Part shown: in pieces, positions 31,542-39,882 of the stretch
Layout: each line of letters begins with the position of its first letter
How positions within the stretch are numbered: position 1 is the first letter of the stretch
Notes under the pieces: model-generated
What the model saw: the letters and a program-made list of their open reading frames with translations, nothing else
What the model was told of the DNA's origin: nothing
Database searches by the model: none
Assembly: GCA_028718245.1 (NCBI GenBank)
Contig: JAQUME010000005.1
Location: forward strand, 1-40,691
Direction of reading: 5' to 3'
Source of the DNA: Candidatus Omnitrophota bacterium
Lineage (GTDB): Bacteria > Omnitrophota > Gorgyraeia > Gygaellales > Profunditerraquicolaceae
DNA: 40,691 nucleotides
Program-made: the position numbers and the translations under genes

Positions 31542-32703
31542 TTCTCCCTCCCCCCAATAAACCGGAATATATTCCTTCGGTATCTCTCAGCATATTACCT
31601 AATGAGAACTCCCCGGAACCGATACTCTCCCTGGAAAGCCTGACAAATTCATTTCTCCGCGGGGTATTTTTCAATAATTCAACGACCCGGTTGCGCATGG
31701 ATTGAATATCCCCCGGTTTAACCAAATAGCCTGTTTTGCCATCTGTGATCACCTCCCTGATGCCGCCGGTATCAGTAGCTACCAGGGGAACTCCCGCAGC
31801 CATTGCCTCCAAGGCAGCTATCGGAAGTCCTTCCCATCGCGAGGTAAGCACAAAGATATCCAGGCAGGATAAAATTAGGGGTATATCATTGCGCCAGCTG
31901 AGCAGAATAACCACCTCCTCCAGCTTAAGCTTCTTTATCAGGGAGCAGGCCTTTCGGCGCAATATCCCATCTCCTGCGAGGATAAATTTAGTATCGGGAA
32001 AATCTTTTTTAATGGCAGCGGCTAATTTTATAAAATCCAGCGGGGATTTCTGCTTCTTAAGGCAGGCAACCGTACCTATGACCGGCCCATCCCCGGACAG
32101 CCCCAAATTTTCCCTTGCTGCAGGCGGCGTGGCGCTGTTCTTGAACTCCTGGTTATTTACGGCATATCTTATCAGCTCATATTGGTCCCTTCTTCCGACC
32201 GCATGGGCTAATCCTTTGTTCAGGTCAGAACGGGAAACAACGATTATTTTGCTGGTAAAAGCCGCGCAGGCCTTTTCCAAAAACATATACAAATGATACG
32301 GGATTTTATGTTGATAATCGTGGAAACTCCAACCGTGAACGGTGTGGACAATAACCCTGATGCCGGAGAGCCTGGCTGCACACCTGCCTAAAATCCCTGC
32401 CTTTGAGCTATGCGTATGCACTACATCTATATTATTATTTTTTATAAAAAAATACAGGAAAAATAAGGCAAGGATATCTTTGGCCGGATGGATGGGGCGC
32501 TCAAGGAATTTACAGCGGATCAGCCTTAAATCCGGGATCATCGCCGCCTCATCTACCAGCAAACCATCTTGGCCGGTTAGAAGATAGGGCTTGAATTTTT
32601 CCTTATTTAACCCCCGGATAAGGCTTAAAAGCTGCTTCTGGGCCCCGCCTAATTCCAGCTTGGTGATCACATAAAGTATATTGATTTTCCGCTCAAAACT
32701 CAT
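31534..32703 (-). CDS. GT4-family glycosyltransferase
   Basis: The 389-aa GT-B enzyme shows the family 4 pattern. The N-terminal domain has ILYVITKLELGGAQKQLLSL and VVHTHSSKAGILGR; the C-terminal domain has GTVACLKKQKSPLDFI, FILAGDGILRR and the donor-site EX7E, SRWEGLPIAALEAMAAGVPLV. It resembles the RfaB/EpsD group. It is the first gene of the locus, with a -10 box 6 nt from the ATG and no Shine-Dalgarno, so the mRNA may be leaderless. The start aligns with the family (FERKINILYVI). It overlaps the next gene by 8 nt. Confidence 0.9.
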   Translation of the reverse strand: MSFERKINILYVITKLELGGAQKQLLSLIRGLNKEKFKPYLLTGQDGLLVDEAAMIPDLRLIRCKFLERPIHPAKDILALFFLYFFIKNNNIDVVHTHSSKAGILGRCAARLSGIRVIVHTVHGWSFHDYQHKIPYHLYMFLEKACAAFTSKIIVVSRSDLNKGLAHAVGRRDQYELIRYAVNNQEFKNSATPPAARENLGLSGDGPVIGTVACLKKQKSPLDFIKLAAAIKKDFPDTKFILAGDGILRRKACSLIKKLKLEEVVILLSWRNDIPLILSCLDIFVLTSRWEGLPIAALEAMAAGVPLVATDTGGIREVITDGKTGYLVKPGDIQSMRNRVVELLKNTPRRNEFVRLSRESIGSGEFSLGNMLRDTEGIYSGLLGGGRNA

Positions 32704-32709
32704 CGTATT

Positions 32710-32738
32710 ATTATATTACTTTAGAGACTAAACAGCAA
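32710..32738 (-). promoter_or_regulatory. Candidate promoter giving a leaderless glycan-locus transcript
   Basis: The minus strand has TTGCTG (32738-32733), a 17-nt spacer and a perfect TATAAT (32715-32710), then AATACG and the ATG at 32703. Normal spacing puts the transcription start on the A of the start codon. The -35 box is poor (3 of 6), so strength is uncertain. It is the only promoter-like sequence I see ahead of the 16-gene locus. Confidence 0.5.
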
Positions 32739-32775
32739 GTTTATTAAGCAGTTACAAAGGCGGGAAGGTTGATTT

Positions 32776-33414
32776 TCAAGCCCTGGCGGGAATAATATCA
32801 AGGCCGGCCAGGTCTTTAAGCAGGCCCGGAACATCCCTGAAAACAAAGCTCCTGATCCCCAGGCTGGATGCGCTCTCGACCAGTTCCGGCCGGTCGTCGC
32901 AGTAGAATACCTCTTCAGCAGATACACCAAGGATTGAGATCACTTTATGGTAGATCGATTTATCCGGTTTAGCCAGGCCCAATTCATAAGAAAGGAAAAG
33001 CTGGTGAAAAACGTCAAATACCGGGAAACTCCTTTTCAAATATTCATAATGCAGGATGTTGATATTGGAAAGCATCGCGGTCCGGTAATCCGCTTTTAAC
33101 CTGTTAAGCAGGGAATATACCTTCCGGTTCCCTGCGCTCAAGAAGAATATATCGTTCCAGATAGGGACAAAGGAATCATAGCTGAGTTTTAAGGCCAGCA
33201 TCTCTTTAACCCTGGAATAAAATTCCTGCGGGCCGATCTTTCCTTCTTCAAAGGCCACGGTGACCTGCGAATCAAAAAAGAGGTTATATATTTCAAGAGG
33301 GTTTTTCGCGCAGAAACCCGATATCCTTTGGGCTGAGCGCTTATGGTCAAAATCAACCAGGACCTTCCCCAGGTCGCATAAAACCACCTTTATCCGGCTA
33401 TCGCTCATTATCAA
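32776..33414 (-). CDS. HAD-superfamily hydrolase, YihX-like phosphatase
   Basis: The 212-aa protein has HAD motif I VVLCDLGKVLVDFD, in which the usual DxD is DLG, as in the YihX (alpha-glucose-1-phosphatase) subgroup. Motif II is TAMLSNINILHYEYL, motif III lysine is LAKPDKSIY and motif IV is VFYCDDRPELVESA. The cap is a small helical insert after motif I. It is a phosphatase of unknown metabolite substrate; a sugar phosphate is likely. It overlaps the PAC2 gene by 4 nt (ATGA) and ends 72 nt before the glycan locus. Confidence 0.87.
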   Translation of the reverse strand: MIMSDSRIKVVLCDLGKVLVDFDHKRSAQRISGFCAKNPLEIYNLFFDSQVTVAFEEGKIGPQEFYSRVKEMLALKLSYDSFVPIWNDIFFLSAGNRKVYSLLNRLKADYRTAMLSNINILHYEYLKRSFPVFDVFHQLFLSYELGLAKPDKSIYHKVISILGVSAEEVFYCDDRPELVESASSLGIRSFVFRDVPGLLKDLAGLDIIPARA

Positions 33415-34382
33415 TTCCCTTTATCCTGGTTCTTATGGAAAAGGTCCAGGAACCTGTCCTCATACTCCTTATAGACATTCCATTTATCCAGCTGGGCCTT
33501 TAATTCATTGGCCTTGGCGATGTTTGATTTGCTTTCCTCAAAGAGCTTCTCGATCTTTTCTTTTATGGAGGCCGGCAGCTTGGTAAGCTGGCTTAAGGTT
33601 TTCTTGATCAGTTCCACCTCATCCTCGCCGATCGGGCCGGACTGGCCCGGAGTCCCCAACTTAAGAAAATCCAAAAGCTTATTGATCTCATTCTCCATGA
33701 CATGGGCCTGTTCTTTCAGCGGCCGCACGTCTATAACTATATTCAATATCTTTCCCAGGGCTTCCAGCACCGCGGCAGAGGCCTTGGGGTTTTCGATCTG
33801 AATGGTATAAAGCGGGATATCCCCGAGCAGGCAAAAACCTTTAAATCCGGCTTTCTTGGCCATAGCCAGAAAGAGGCCGTTCATTCCGCTGATCTGGCCG
33901 TTCTCCAGCGCCCGGAAATTATATTTCCCCAGGATCTCCTTGATCTTGCGGTCTGTAGCCGCGAACCATACGGCTGAATCCTGCATGTGGTCGGTTGGCT
34001 GCGGCATAGAGGCAAAACTTACCACCGCCTCAACCTGGAATTTCCTGGCAAGCCCCAGGATCTCCTGAGAATACTTATCCGCCTTAGAGAGATCGGGCTG
34101 GGCATTGCTTAAAAATATGATCAGGTCATTTTTGCCCCCCTTGTTCTTCCAGAAATAGAATTTGCTTTCCGGCAATTGCGGACTTTCCAATATCCCGGAG
34201 GCGATCACGCTTCCGGTGAGATAAAAAAATCCCTCTGCTTCGATACTGGCCAACTCCTCGGCTTTCAGGTATTCCACCAGATAGTTTGCCGCCTTAAACG
34301 CCACATCCCCCATCCCCGGCCAGGCCACCACCAGGTAAGGTTTCTTAAGGCGCACCCTGCGCTTGATCTTTAATATCTCCAT
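33411..34382 (-). CDS. PAC2-family protein
   Basis: The 323-aa protein shows PAC2 (proteasome-assembly-chaperone-like) features: KPYLVVAWPGMGDVAFKAAN, FYLTGSVIASGIL, DLIIFLSNAQPDLS, and ISGMNGLFLAMAKKAGFKG, followed by CLLGDIPLYTIQIENPKAS. Bacterial members are ATP-grasp-neighbour proteins of uncertain function; this window has no proteasome genes. A coiled coil (about 225-310) makes up the C-terminus. The ribosome site AAGGAG precedes the ATG, 25 nt after the M20 peptidase gene. It is translationally coupled to the HAD phosphatase gene. Confidence 0.8.
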   Translation of the reverse strand: MEILKIKRRVRLKKPYLVVAWPGMGDVAFKAANYLVEYLKAEELASIEAEGFFYLTGSVIASGILESPQLPESKFYFWKNKGGKNDLIIFLSNAQPDLSKADKYSQEILGLARKFQVEAVVSFASMPQPTDHMQDSAVWFAATDRKIKEILGKYNFRALENGQISGMNGLFLAMAKKAGFKGFCLLGDIPLYTIQIENPKASAAVLEALGKILNIVIDVRPLKEQAHVMENEINKLLDFLKLGTPGQSGPIGEDEVELIKKTLSQLTKLPASIKEKIEKLFEESKSNIAKANELKAQLDKWNVYKEYEDRFLDLFHKNQDKGN

Positions 34383-34407
34383 TTCATCTCCTTGTGAATT
34401 TCCCTAT

Positions 34408-35532
34408 TTATGAAAATTTATAATTCTTGAGGAACCCGGCCAACAGCTTGGCCCCTTTATACAAATTGCTCACCCTTGCATATTCATCCGCGACATGCGC
34501 GCAGCCTTCGCTGCCGAAACCGGTGGCAAGGGCCGGGATATTCCTGGATTTAAAAAATGTGATCACGGTTGCCCCCTCCGAACCGCTGAGGCGCGGCTTT
34601 ACCTTAGCGCTGCGCATCGCCGAAATCAAACCCTTAACCAGCGGATGTTCGGGACTAATATAATACGGCTCCTGGATGCCCTGGATATCGATCTTAAAAT
34701 TACTGCTGTAGCGGGAAATGATTGCCTTTAAGTTCCGTAAAATCCGCTTGTGGCTTGTCCCGGGAAGAAAGCGGAAATCCAGCTCGAATTCACACCAGTC
34801 GCTGACCACATTCACCTTATCCCCGCCTTTTATGGTGCCGACATTAACGGTGGGCTCCCGCAAATACCTGTTCTTTTTATAATTTATTTTTTGATCTTTA
34901 AGGTCGGTAATTACCCTGGCCGCTATATCTATGGCATTAACGCCCAGCCAGGGATAGGCCCCGTGGGCTTTTTTGCCTTTAATAGATACTTTAAGATGCA
35001 TCAGCCCTTTCTGTGTGATCACGATCTCAAAATCATCGGCATCCAGGACCACTGCCGCCTCAACTTTCAATATCGAGCGCTCCAGTAAAGGTATCAGCCC
35101 CAGGGATGAACCGCTCTCTTCGTCGCTAGTTGCGGCAAATACCAGGTTATAATTAAGCTCTGTACCCTCCTCAACCAGGCTGTGGATAGCTTCCATGGCG
35201 CACGCCACATTACCCTTACAATCCGTTGCCCCTAACCCGTATATTTTGTCCCCGGTAATTTTAGCGGTAAAAGGATCATGCCTCCAGCTTTTTCCTGCAG
35301 GCACGGTATCAAGATGCGGGGTGATCAGAAGGGATCTACCGGACCTACCTTTAAGGGTAGCGATTACATTTGTCCTTTTGCTTTTAAAGCTGTAGGTTTT
35401 GACATCCAGGCCGAGAGCGCGTAAATATTTGGCTACAAAACCAGCTGCCCTGGATTCATCGCCGGGCGGATTCTGGGAATCCAGGCTGATCAATTTCCGG
35501 ATAGTATTGAGCAGGCGTTTTTTATTGACCAT
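34408..35532 (-). CDS. M20-family metallopeptidase/deacylase (ArgE/DapE-like)
   Basis: The 374-aa two-zinc enzyme would hydrolyse an N-acyl amino acid or small peptide. The metal ligands and catalytic residues are visible: TPHLDTVPAG (His, Asp), GATDCKGN (bridging Asp), SDEESGSS (catalytic Glu pair), VVLDADDF (Asp) and a final His in GCAHVADEYARV. The dimerisation-domain His is in KKAHGAYPWLGVNA. Substrate selection among ArgE, DapE and related enzymes is not possible from motifs. The start overlaps the glycosylase gene by 11 nt. Confidence 0.88.
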   Translation of the reverse strand: MVNKKRLLNTIRKLISLDSQNPPGDESRAAGFVAKYLRALGLDVKTYSFKSKRTNVIATLKGRSGRSLLITPHLDTVPAGKSWRHDPFTAKITGDKIYGLGATDCKGNVACAMEAIHSLVEEGTELNYNLVFAATSDEESGSSLGLIPLLERSILKVEAAVVLDADDFEIVITQKGLMHLKVSIKGKKAHGAYPWLGVNAIDIAARVITDLKDQKINYKKNRYLREPTVNVGTIKGGDKVNVVSDWCEFELDFRFLPGTSHKRILRNLKAIISRYSSNFKIDIQGIQEPYYISPEHPLVKGLISAMRSAKVKPRLSGSEGATVITFFKSRNIPALATGFGSEGCAHVADEYARVSNLYKGAKLLAGFLKNYKFS

Positions 35533-36160
35533 GGAGAGGACAGATCCCGCATTTAGGATCGAGTTTACGGCAGTAATCCTTAGCCAGCCTTACTAAAAGG
35601 GCATGGTATTCATTAAACATCTTCGCGTTGTTTTTGAGATTACGCATAAAAATATCCTGAACATGCGCGTAGCCGGCATCATCGTTAATTAAGCCGTGCC
35701 GGGAAAATACCCTTTTGGTGTAGGCATCCACCACGAATACCGGTTTATTCAAAGCATAGAGCAGGATGGAATCCGCTGTTTCCGGGCCTATTCCTTTTAC
35801 CGAAAGCAGGAGCTTACGCAATTTCCGCATCTTCTCTTTCGACATCTTCCCAAGGTCACCCTGATAAATCTCAAAAAAGAACTTCAGGAATTCCTTGATC
35901 CTGGCTGCCTTGATATTATGGTAACCGCTGCTTTTGATCAAGGAGGATATCTTAGCGGAGCTCATCCGAAAAAGTTTTCCGGGCTCAAGCGCCTTTTTCT
36001 CCTTAAGCCTGGCTATGGCCTTTTCCACATTCAGCCAGTTAGTCCCCTGGGTAAGGAAAGCACCGATGATAACCTCAAAACTATCCTCCGCCGGCCACCA
36101 ATGCTGCGGCCCGAATTCAGAATAAAGCCTGCGAAAAATATCCTGTAATTTCCTGCGCAT
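35522..36160 (-). CDS. Endonuclease III-like HhH-GPD DNA glycosylase (MagIII-type, incomplete Fe-S motif)
   Basis: The 212-aa protein has the HhH-GPD fold of base-excision repair glycosylases: SFEVIIGAFLTQGTNW, then the hairpin LLSVKGIGPETADSILLYAL and the catalytic-Asp motif VFVVDAYTKR (D145). The Lys used for AP-lyase action by Nth is Glu127, suggesting a monofunctional glycosylase. The iron-sulphur loop is partial: C197-x6-C204-x2-C207, then PLHGQ and the stop where a fourth Cys would be. The sequence resembles the alkyl-base MagIII group, which can lack the cluster. The last bases also encode the start of the M20 gene. Confidence 0.82.
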   Translation of the reverse strand: MRRKLQDIFRRLYSEFGPQHWWPAEDSFEVIIGAFLTQGTNWLNVEKAIARLKEKKALEPGKLFRMSSAKISSLIKSSGYHNIKAARIKEFLKFFFEIYQGDLGKMSKEKMRKLRKLLLSVKGIGPETADSILLYALNKPVFVVDAYTKRVFSRHGLINDDAGYAHVQDIFMRNLKNNAKMFNEYHALLVRLAKDYCRKLDPKCGICPLHGQ

Positions 36161-38094
36161 CAGTCAAGTTCCAGGGGATTATAACCGTAATAGGCAAAAA
36201 TGGCATAAGCAGTCCCGGATACTGAACCGGTATGCTTGCCTTTTGGGGTCATCCAGCCGTGCCCGGTATCCACAAAATCCTGCGTAGCGTAAGGAAGACA
36301 GCCTTCCCCCTGTCCCGAGGGAGAGGGACTGGAAATGATCATATTGCCTAACTGCGCCAGGTAATTATCCGCTTTATTCCGGTAAACAGCGGCTTTATCT
36401 TCCTGGCCCGCTTTAGAATAATAATCCGCCATTATCTTGTATGAGACGACCATCTGTGCGGTCCATTCGCTTGAAACCACCCCTCCGCGGGCAACGTGGC
36501 GCTGGGGAGCAAAATCAAAACCCTGGATCTTGACGACCCGGCCAGAGGGACGGACAAAATCAACCTCCGCTTTACAATTATCCTCGACGAACTCCATTAT
36601 TTTATCCGGGTCCATGCCCAGCTCTTTTAATCTTTCCGGGCCGATAGCGGCAATGGACCAGGCATAGGTGTCGGTGGCGATCGTAGAGTCGCCTTTGCCG
36701 CGCTTGACCGGCAGATCATCCCTGCCATAAGTATTGCGCACCAGCCAGCTTAATGTATCTTCGGCTGCCCGGCCATATTTTTCTTTGCCTGTAACTTCGG
36801 AGAGCATCTTGAAAAAGGCGTAAGCATCCAGGTTATGCTCCGTAGAATACCAGCTCATCTGCGGCCCGCCGCGGATACCGCAGTCGCTGTCGGCCTGCTG
36901 CAGCTTGATAATATTGCCGGCGATCTCTTCGGCTATTGGCATATAATGCCTGTCCCCGGTTTTGCGGCTATGCTGAATAATGGCAATACCCAGCCAGATA
37001 TTCGGGCCGCAGTGTTCGACAAATTCCGCCGGGCTCCCGGTATCGGCGTAATAAGCATTTAAAAACCAGCCGTCCTCCCTTTGCGCCTGATAGGCAAAAA
37101 AATCCAGCAGTTTTTTTGCCCGGTCATGATCATTAAGGTTGGTAAAAACCTGGATCAGCAGCGCCTGGTCATAAGTAAAGGCCCAGTTGGCAATATCTTT
37201 ATCCCCTTCAAAGCTCATTACCAATCCCGTGCGCGGATTCTGGTGGATCTTAAGCCACTGGTACATCCGGTCCAGGTTTGCCTTGGTCAGGATCGCCTTC
37301 CTGGTATCCAGGCGCGAGGATTCTTCTTTGACCGTCTTTTCACTGACCTGCAGCATAGCCAATTCTGTCTGTAAAAGATCCCTCTCCCTGGTAAGCCCCA
37401 AGATCAGTTCATTTAATTCCTTTGTCTTATCAACGGCAGCGACTGGCTGGATATCTTTTTTTTCCGAGGCGGATTTGATCCGGGAAACCAACGAATTGAT
37501 CTTCTGCTGTAGGACAACCCTCTGCTGGGCTATTTCTTTTATCCTCTGCCTGGCAAGATCGGATTCGTGTAATACTCCGACTAACTCCTCAACGAGCATC
37601 CTGTTTTTATGGGTCAGCTGTATGTTTAAGTAGGCACCGAAAGCCAGGAATAGGGTCAAGCAGGCGATAACCGAGATCGTCACCGGTATAAAAAACTTCT
37701 TTAGCCGGGCATAACGCATAAGGGTATTGTTCTGGGAGGAGTTGATCTGTTCATAGGATAGGCCGATAAGGTAACGGTTAGGATAACCCGGGACTTCTCT
37801 TGTCCAGGCCACGCCGGTAAAGGCGATTATCGGATTCCTGAGTAAGGGGACATCGGTTTCGATGGATAATTTGGCCTTCTTTTCCTGGATCAGCCGGAAC
37901 AGCTCAGCCGAAAGGTTGTTCACTGCCAGGCATATGCCGCCGCGGCCGATACTGTTGGTAAACCCCTGCATCCAGGGGGAAAATATCTGCGACCTGTCCG
38001 GGCTCTCCAGACGGAACTGCACAGGAAGGACAGTATCCAGGCGGATATACTTTCTGCGCTCAACCCCAAAATCGATCTTAGTTTTAAACCACAT
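36160..38094 (-). CDS. PilZ domain / membrane helix / coiled coil / alpha-barrel glycosidase-like fusion
   Basis: The 644-aa protein has an N-terminal PilZ-like domain (about 12-115; RRKYIRLDTVLPVQF supplies RxxxR). The second PilZ motif, normally DxSxxG, reads SIGRGG, so c-di-GMP binding is doubtful. A membrane helix (about 134-158, FFIPVTISVIACLTLF) follows, then a coiled coil (about 165-270). The last 360 residues look like an (alpha/alpha)6-barrel six-hairpin fold: WAFTYDQALLIQVF, YADTGSPAEFVEHCGPNIWLG, STEHNLDAYAFFKML and HTGSVSGTAYAIFAYYG. If secreted as the topology implies, it may degrade or bind a surface glycan; no catalytic pair is proven. A SD (AAGGG) precedes the ATG. Confidence 0.78.
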   Translation of the reverse strand: MWFKTKIDFGVERRKYIRLDTVLPVQFRLESPDRSQIFSPWMQGFTNSIGRGGICLAVNNLSAELFRLIQEKKAKLSIETDVPLLRNPIIAFTGVAWTREVPGYPNRYLIGLSYEQINSSQNNTLMRYARLKKFFIPVTISVIACLTLFLAFGAYLNIQLTHKNRMLVEELVGVLHESDLARQRIKEIAQQRVVLQQKINSLVSRIKSASEKKDIQPVAAVDKTKELNELILGLTRERDLLQTELAMLQVSEKTVKEESSRLDTRKAILTKANLDRMYQWLKIHQNPRTGLVMSFEGDKDIANWAFTYDQALLIQVFTNLNDHDRAKKLLDFFAYQAQREDGWFLNAYYADTGSPAEFVEHCGPNIWLGIAIIQHSRKTGDRHYMPIAEEIAGNIIKLQQADSDCGIRGGPQMSWYSTEHNLDAYAFFKMLSEVTGKEKYGRAAEDTLSWLVRNTYGRDDLPVKRGKGDSTIATDTYAWSIAAIGPERLKELGMDPDKIMEFVEDNCKAEVDFVRPSGRVVKIQGFDFAPQRHVARGGVVSSEWTAQMVVSYKIMADYYSKAGQEDKAAVYRNKADNYLAQLGNMIISSPSPSGQGEGCLPYATQDFVDTGHGWMTPKGKHTGSVSGTAYAIFAYYGYNPLELD

Positions 38095-38171
38095 TTTTTC
38101 TAACCCTTGAAGGTGAATGTTACGGATTATATTTTATAACAAACCAGTTTTTATGCAACCTGAATGTTCCT

Positions 38172-38993
38172 TCAGGCGATCTCCAGGCTCAAAATATTGT
38201 CCAGGCGAAAGACGCGCTCCTCTTTTTTTAAGCAGCAATATCCCACAAGATATTTATGCCCCCTATCCTGTCTTATCTCTTTGGGGATAACCTGGCGCTC
38301 GGTTACCTGGGCATTCTGCGTAGAGATGTAGCGTATTTTTAATGTCGCCTTTAGATCAATGCATTCCATGACCTTAGATGCCTTCTGCTCATTAGAGCTT
38401 TCCAGCAATCCGGGATTAAAAGCAAAGAGCCCGGAGAAGCCGCTAAAATCAGTTATCCCCTTGGCCTGGCAGACTATTTTGAGCCTGTCAAAGACCTCCC
38501 AGGTCATCTGCACGTCGGAAAGAGCGCGATGCTCCTGCTTTGATCTAACCCCCAGCTTCTCCGCTACAAACCAGAGCGCATAGCGGTTCAACCCCGGCAT
38601 AAGCCTTCTTGCCATGGTAAGCACGTCAAAGACAACCATATCGCCGGGCCTGGAAAGAGAAATGAGTTGAAGTTCATTATCCAGAAAACCCAGATCAAAC
38701 TCCGCGTTGTATGAACAAAGGCAGCTGCCCCGGATAAATTCAAGGAATCGCGGGATAACCTCTTTGGGGCTTTCGGCTGTCCGGAGCATCTGGGGAGTGA
38801 TTTTATTTACCGCAAAGGCGGCTTCTGAAACAGGATAACCCGGGTCAACCAGGGAAGAAAATGTGGATATCTTCTCCTGGCCCTTAAATCTTAAGCCGGC
38901 GATCTCAACTATGCGGTCTCCAGCCTGCCAGTTAAGGCCGGTGGTCTCGGTATCAAATATGGTAAATTCCACTTCATCGATATCTTTATGCAT
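38172..38993 (-). CDS. DnaQ-like 3'-5' exonuclease fused to WYL-like domain
   Basis: The N-terminal about 180 residues are a DEDDh exonuclease: TIFDTETTGLNW (D, E), SYNAEFDLGFLDNEL (D), and EHRALSDVQMTWEV (H, D). All five catalytic residues are present. The last about 70 residues (CIDLKATLKIRYISTQNAQV, then RQVIPKEIRQDRGHKYLVGYC and ERVFRLDNILSLEI) match a WYL domain, a small ligand-sensing fold common in DNA-damage and defence regulators. The pairing suggests a ligand-regulated nuclease. It overlaps the DUF2156 gene by 8 nt. Confidence 0.82.
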   Translation of the reverse strand: MHKDIDEVEFTIFDTETTGLNWQAGDRIVEIAGLRFKGQEKISTFSSLVDPGYPVSEAAFAVNKITPQMLRTAESPKEVIPRFLEFIRGSCLCSYNAEFDLGFLDNELQLISLSRPGDMVVFDVLTMARRLMPGLNRYALWFVAEKLGVRSKQEHRALSDVQMTWEVFDRLKIVCQAKGITDFSGFSGLFAFNPGLLESSNEQKASKVMECIDLKATLKIRYISTQNAQVTERQVIPKEIRQDRGHKYLVGYCCLKKEERVFRLDNILSLEIA

Positions 38994-39882
38994 GCCTGGT
39001 TATAATATAGGCCGGGACCATCCGCAACGGCTTATAAGAAAGTTTTACCTTGCGCAGATTATCCAAACCCGAATCATCCATAATATTAATGTATTTATAG
39101 ATCTTTAGCTGTTGGCAGAAACTCCTGAAGATGAATTGCGCCAGGCCCTTCACGGAAAGATCGGTTATCTCATAAAGCACGCAGAATGTATCGGCATTCA
39201 ACCTGTATCCGAATGTAAATCCCCTGATCTGTTTATCCACTTTAACCACGATCCCCTCAAAACTTAAGCGCCTGTAATCAGCCAAAGCTGCGTTGATCAC
39301 CCTGCGGTTATCCTCAAGCATCCCGCGATAGATATCGTCGCTATTCTGTTTTTTACGGCCATCCAGCCAGGAATTGAATAGGTCCAAACACTCTGCCTTA
39401 TCAGCCGGGGAGAGCGGCCTTACCTTAAAATCATGATGCTTGATAAAATAATTATAAGAAGCGCGCTGGGATTTGAACTTATTCCCCCTGAACAGCGCCA
39501 GATCCCTGCGCGAACAAAGATAATCCGGGTATTTATCGCTAGAGCGGTAGCCCGAAGACCGGTAATACTCCAGCTCCGGTTCTTCAATATTCTCAATGCG
39601 GGAGATATCCTTATTCTCGTTGATATCATCCATGATCTCAAAAGATCGCTTTACAGCCGGGAGGTTTGGTTCTTTTCCCAACGGAGGAAGGTACATAAAA
39701 CAGCCGATCTTATCAGAAAAAAATACGCAAAGGCTCCTCCGGATCAAAACCCAGCGTATATCAAAGAGGGGCTTCCAGATATATATATTGGAAAAGGAGA
39801 ATGCCGCCAGTTCATGCCTGGCCAGGCTAAGGTATTTATTGAACAGCTTTTGGTCCTTTAAAACCAGATTATTCAGGGTCAC
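38986..39882 (-). CDS. DUF2156-family protein (GNAT-like fold)
   Basis: The 298-aa protein resembles DUF2156, the C-terminal fold of lysyl-phosphatidylglycerol synthases, but it lacks the integral membrane part. Visible features are FSFSNIYIWKPLFDIRW, YYRSSGYRSSDKYPDYLCSR, LALFRGNKFKSQRASYNYFI and FNSWLDGRKKQ. The second half, FEGIVVKVDKQIRGFTFGYR and ITDLSVKGLAQFIFR, looks like an acetyltransferase fold. It may transfer an aminoacyl or acyl group, but the substrate is unknown. The start overlaps the Cys-cluster gene by 14 nt. Confidence 0.82.
   Translation of the reverse strand: MTLNNLVLKDQKLFNKYLSLARHELAAFSFSNIYIWKPLFDIRWVLIRRSLCVFFSDKIGCFMYLPPLGKEPNLPAVKRSFEIMDDINENKDISRIENIEEPELEYYRSSGYRSSDKYPDYLCSRRDLALFRGNKFKSQRASYNYFIKHHDFKVRPLSPADKAECLDLFNSWLDGRKKQNSDDIYRGMLEDNRRVINAALADYRRLSFEGIVVKVDKQIRGFTFGYRLNADTFCVLYEITDLSVKGLAQFIFRSFCQQLKIYKYINIMDDSGLDNLRKVKLSYKPLRMVPAYIITRHA

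Noticed and set aside
31736-32296. 186-aa plus-strand ORF
   Set aside because: Antisense shadow of the GT4 glycosyltransferase; no recognisable protein features.
38126-38158. Promoter upstream of the PilZ/glycosidase-like gene
   Set aside because: A TATAAT is present but the nearest TTGCAT is 21 nt away and other -35 choices are poor.
39433-39861. 142-aa plus-strand ORF
   Set aside because: Antisense to the DUF2156 gene with no supporting start signal.
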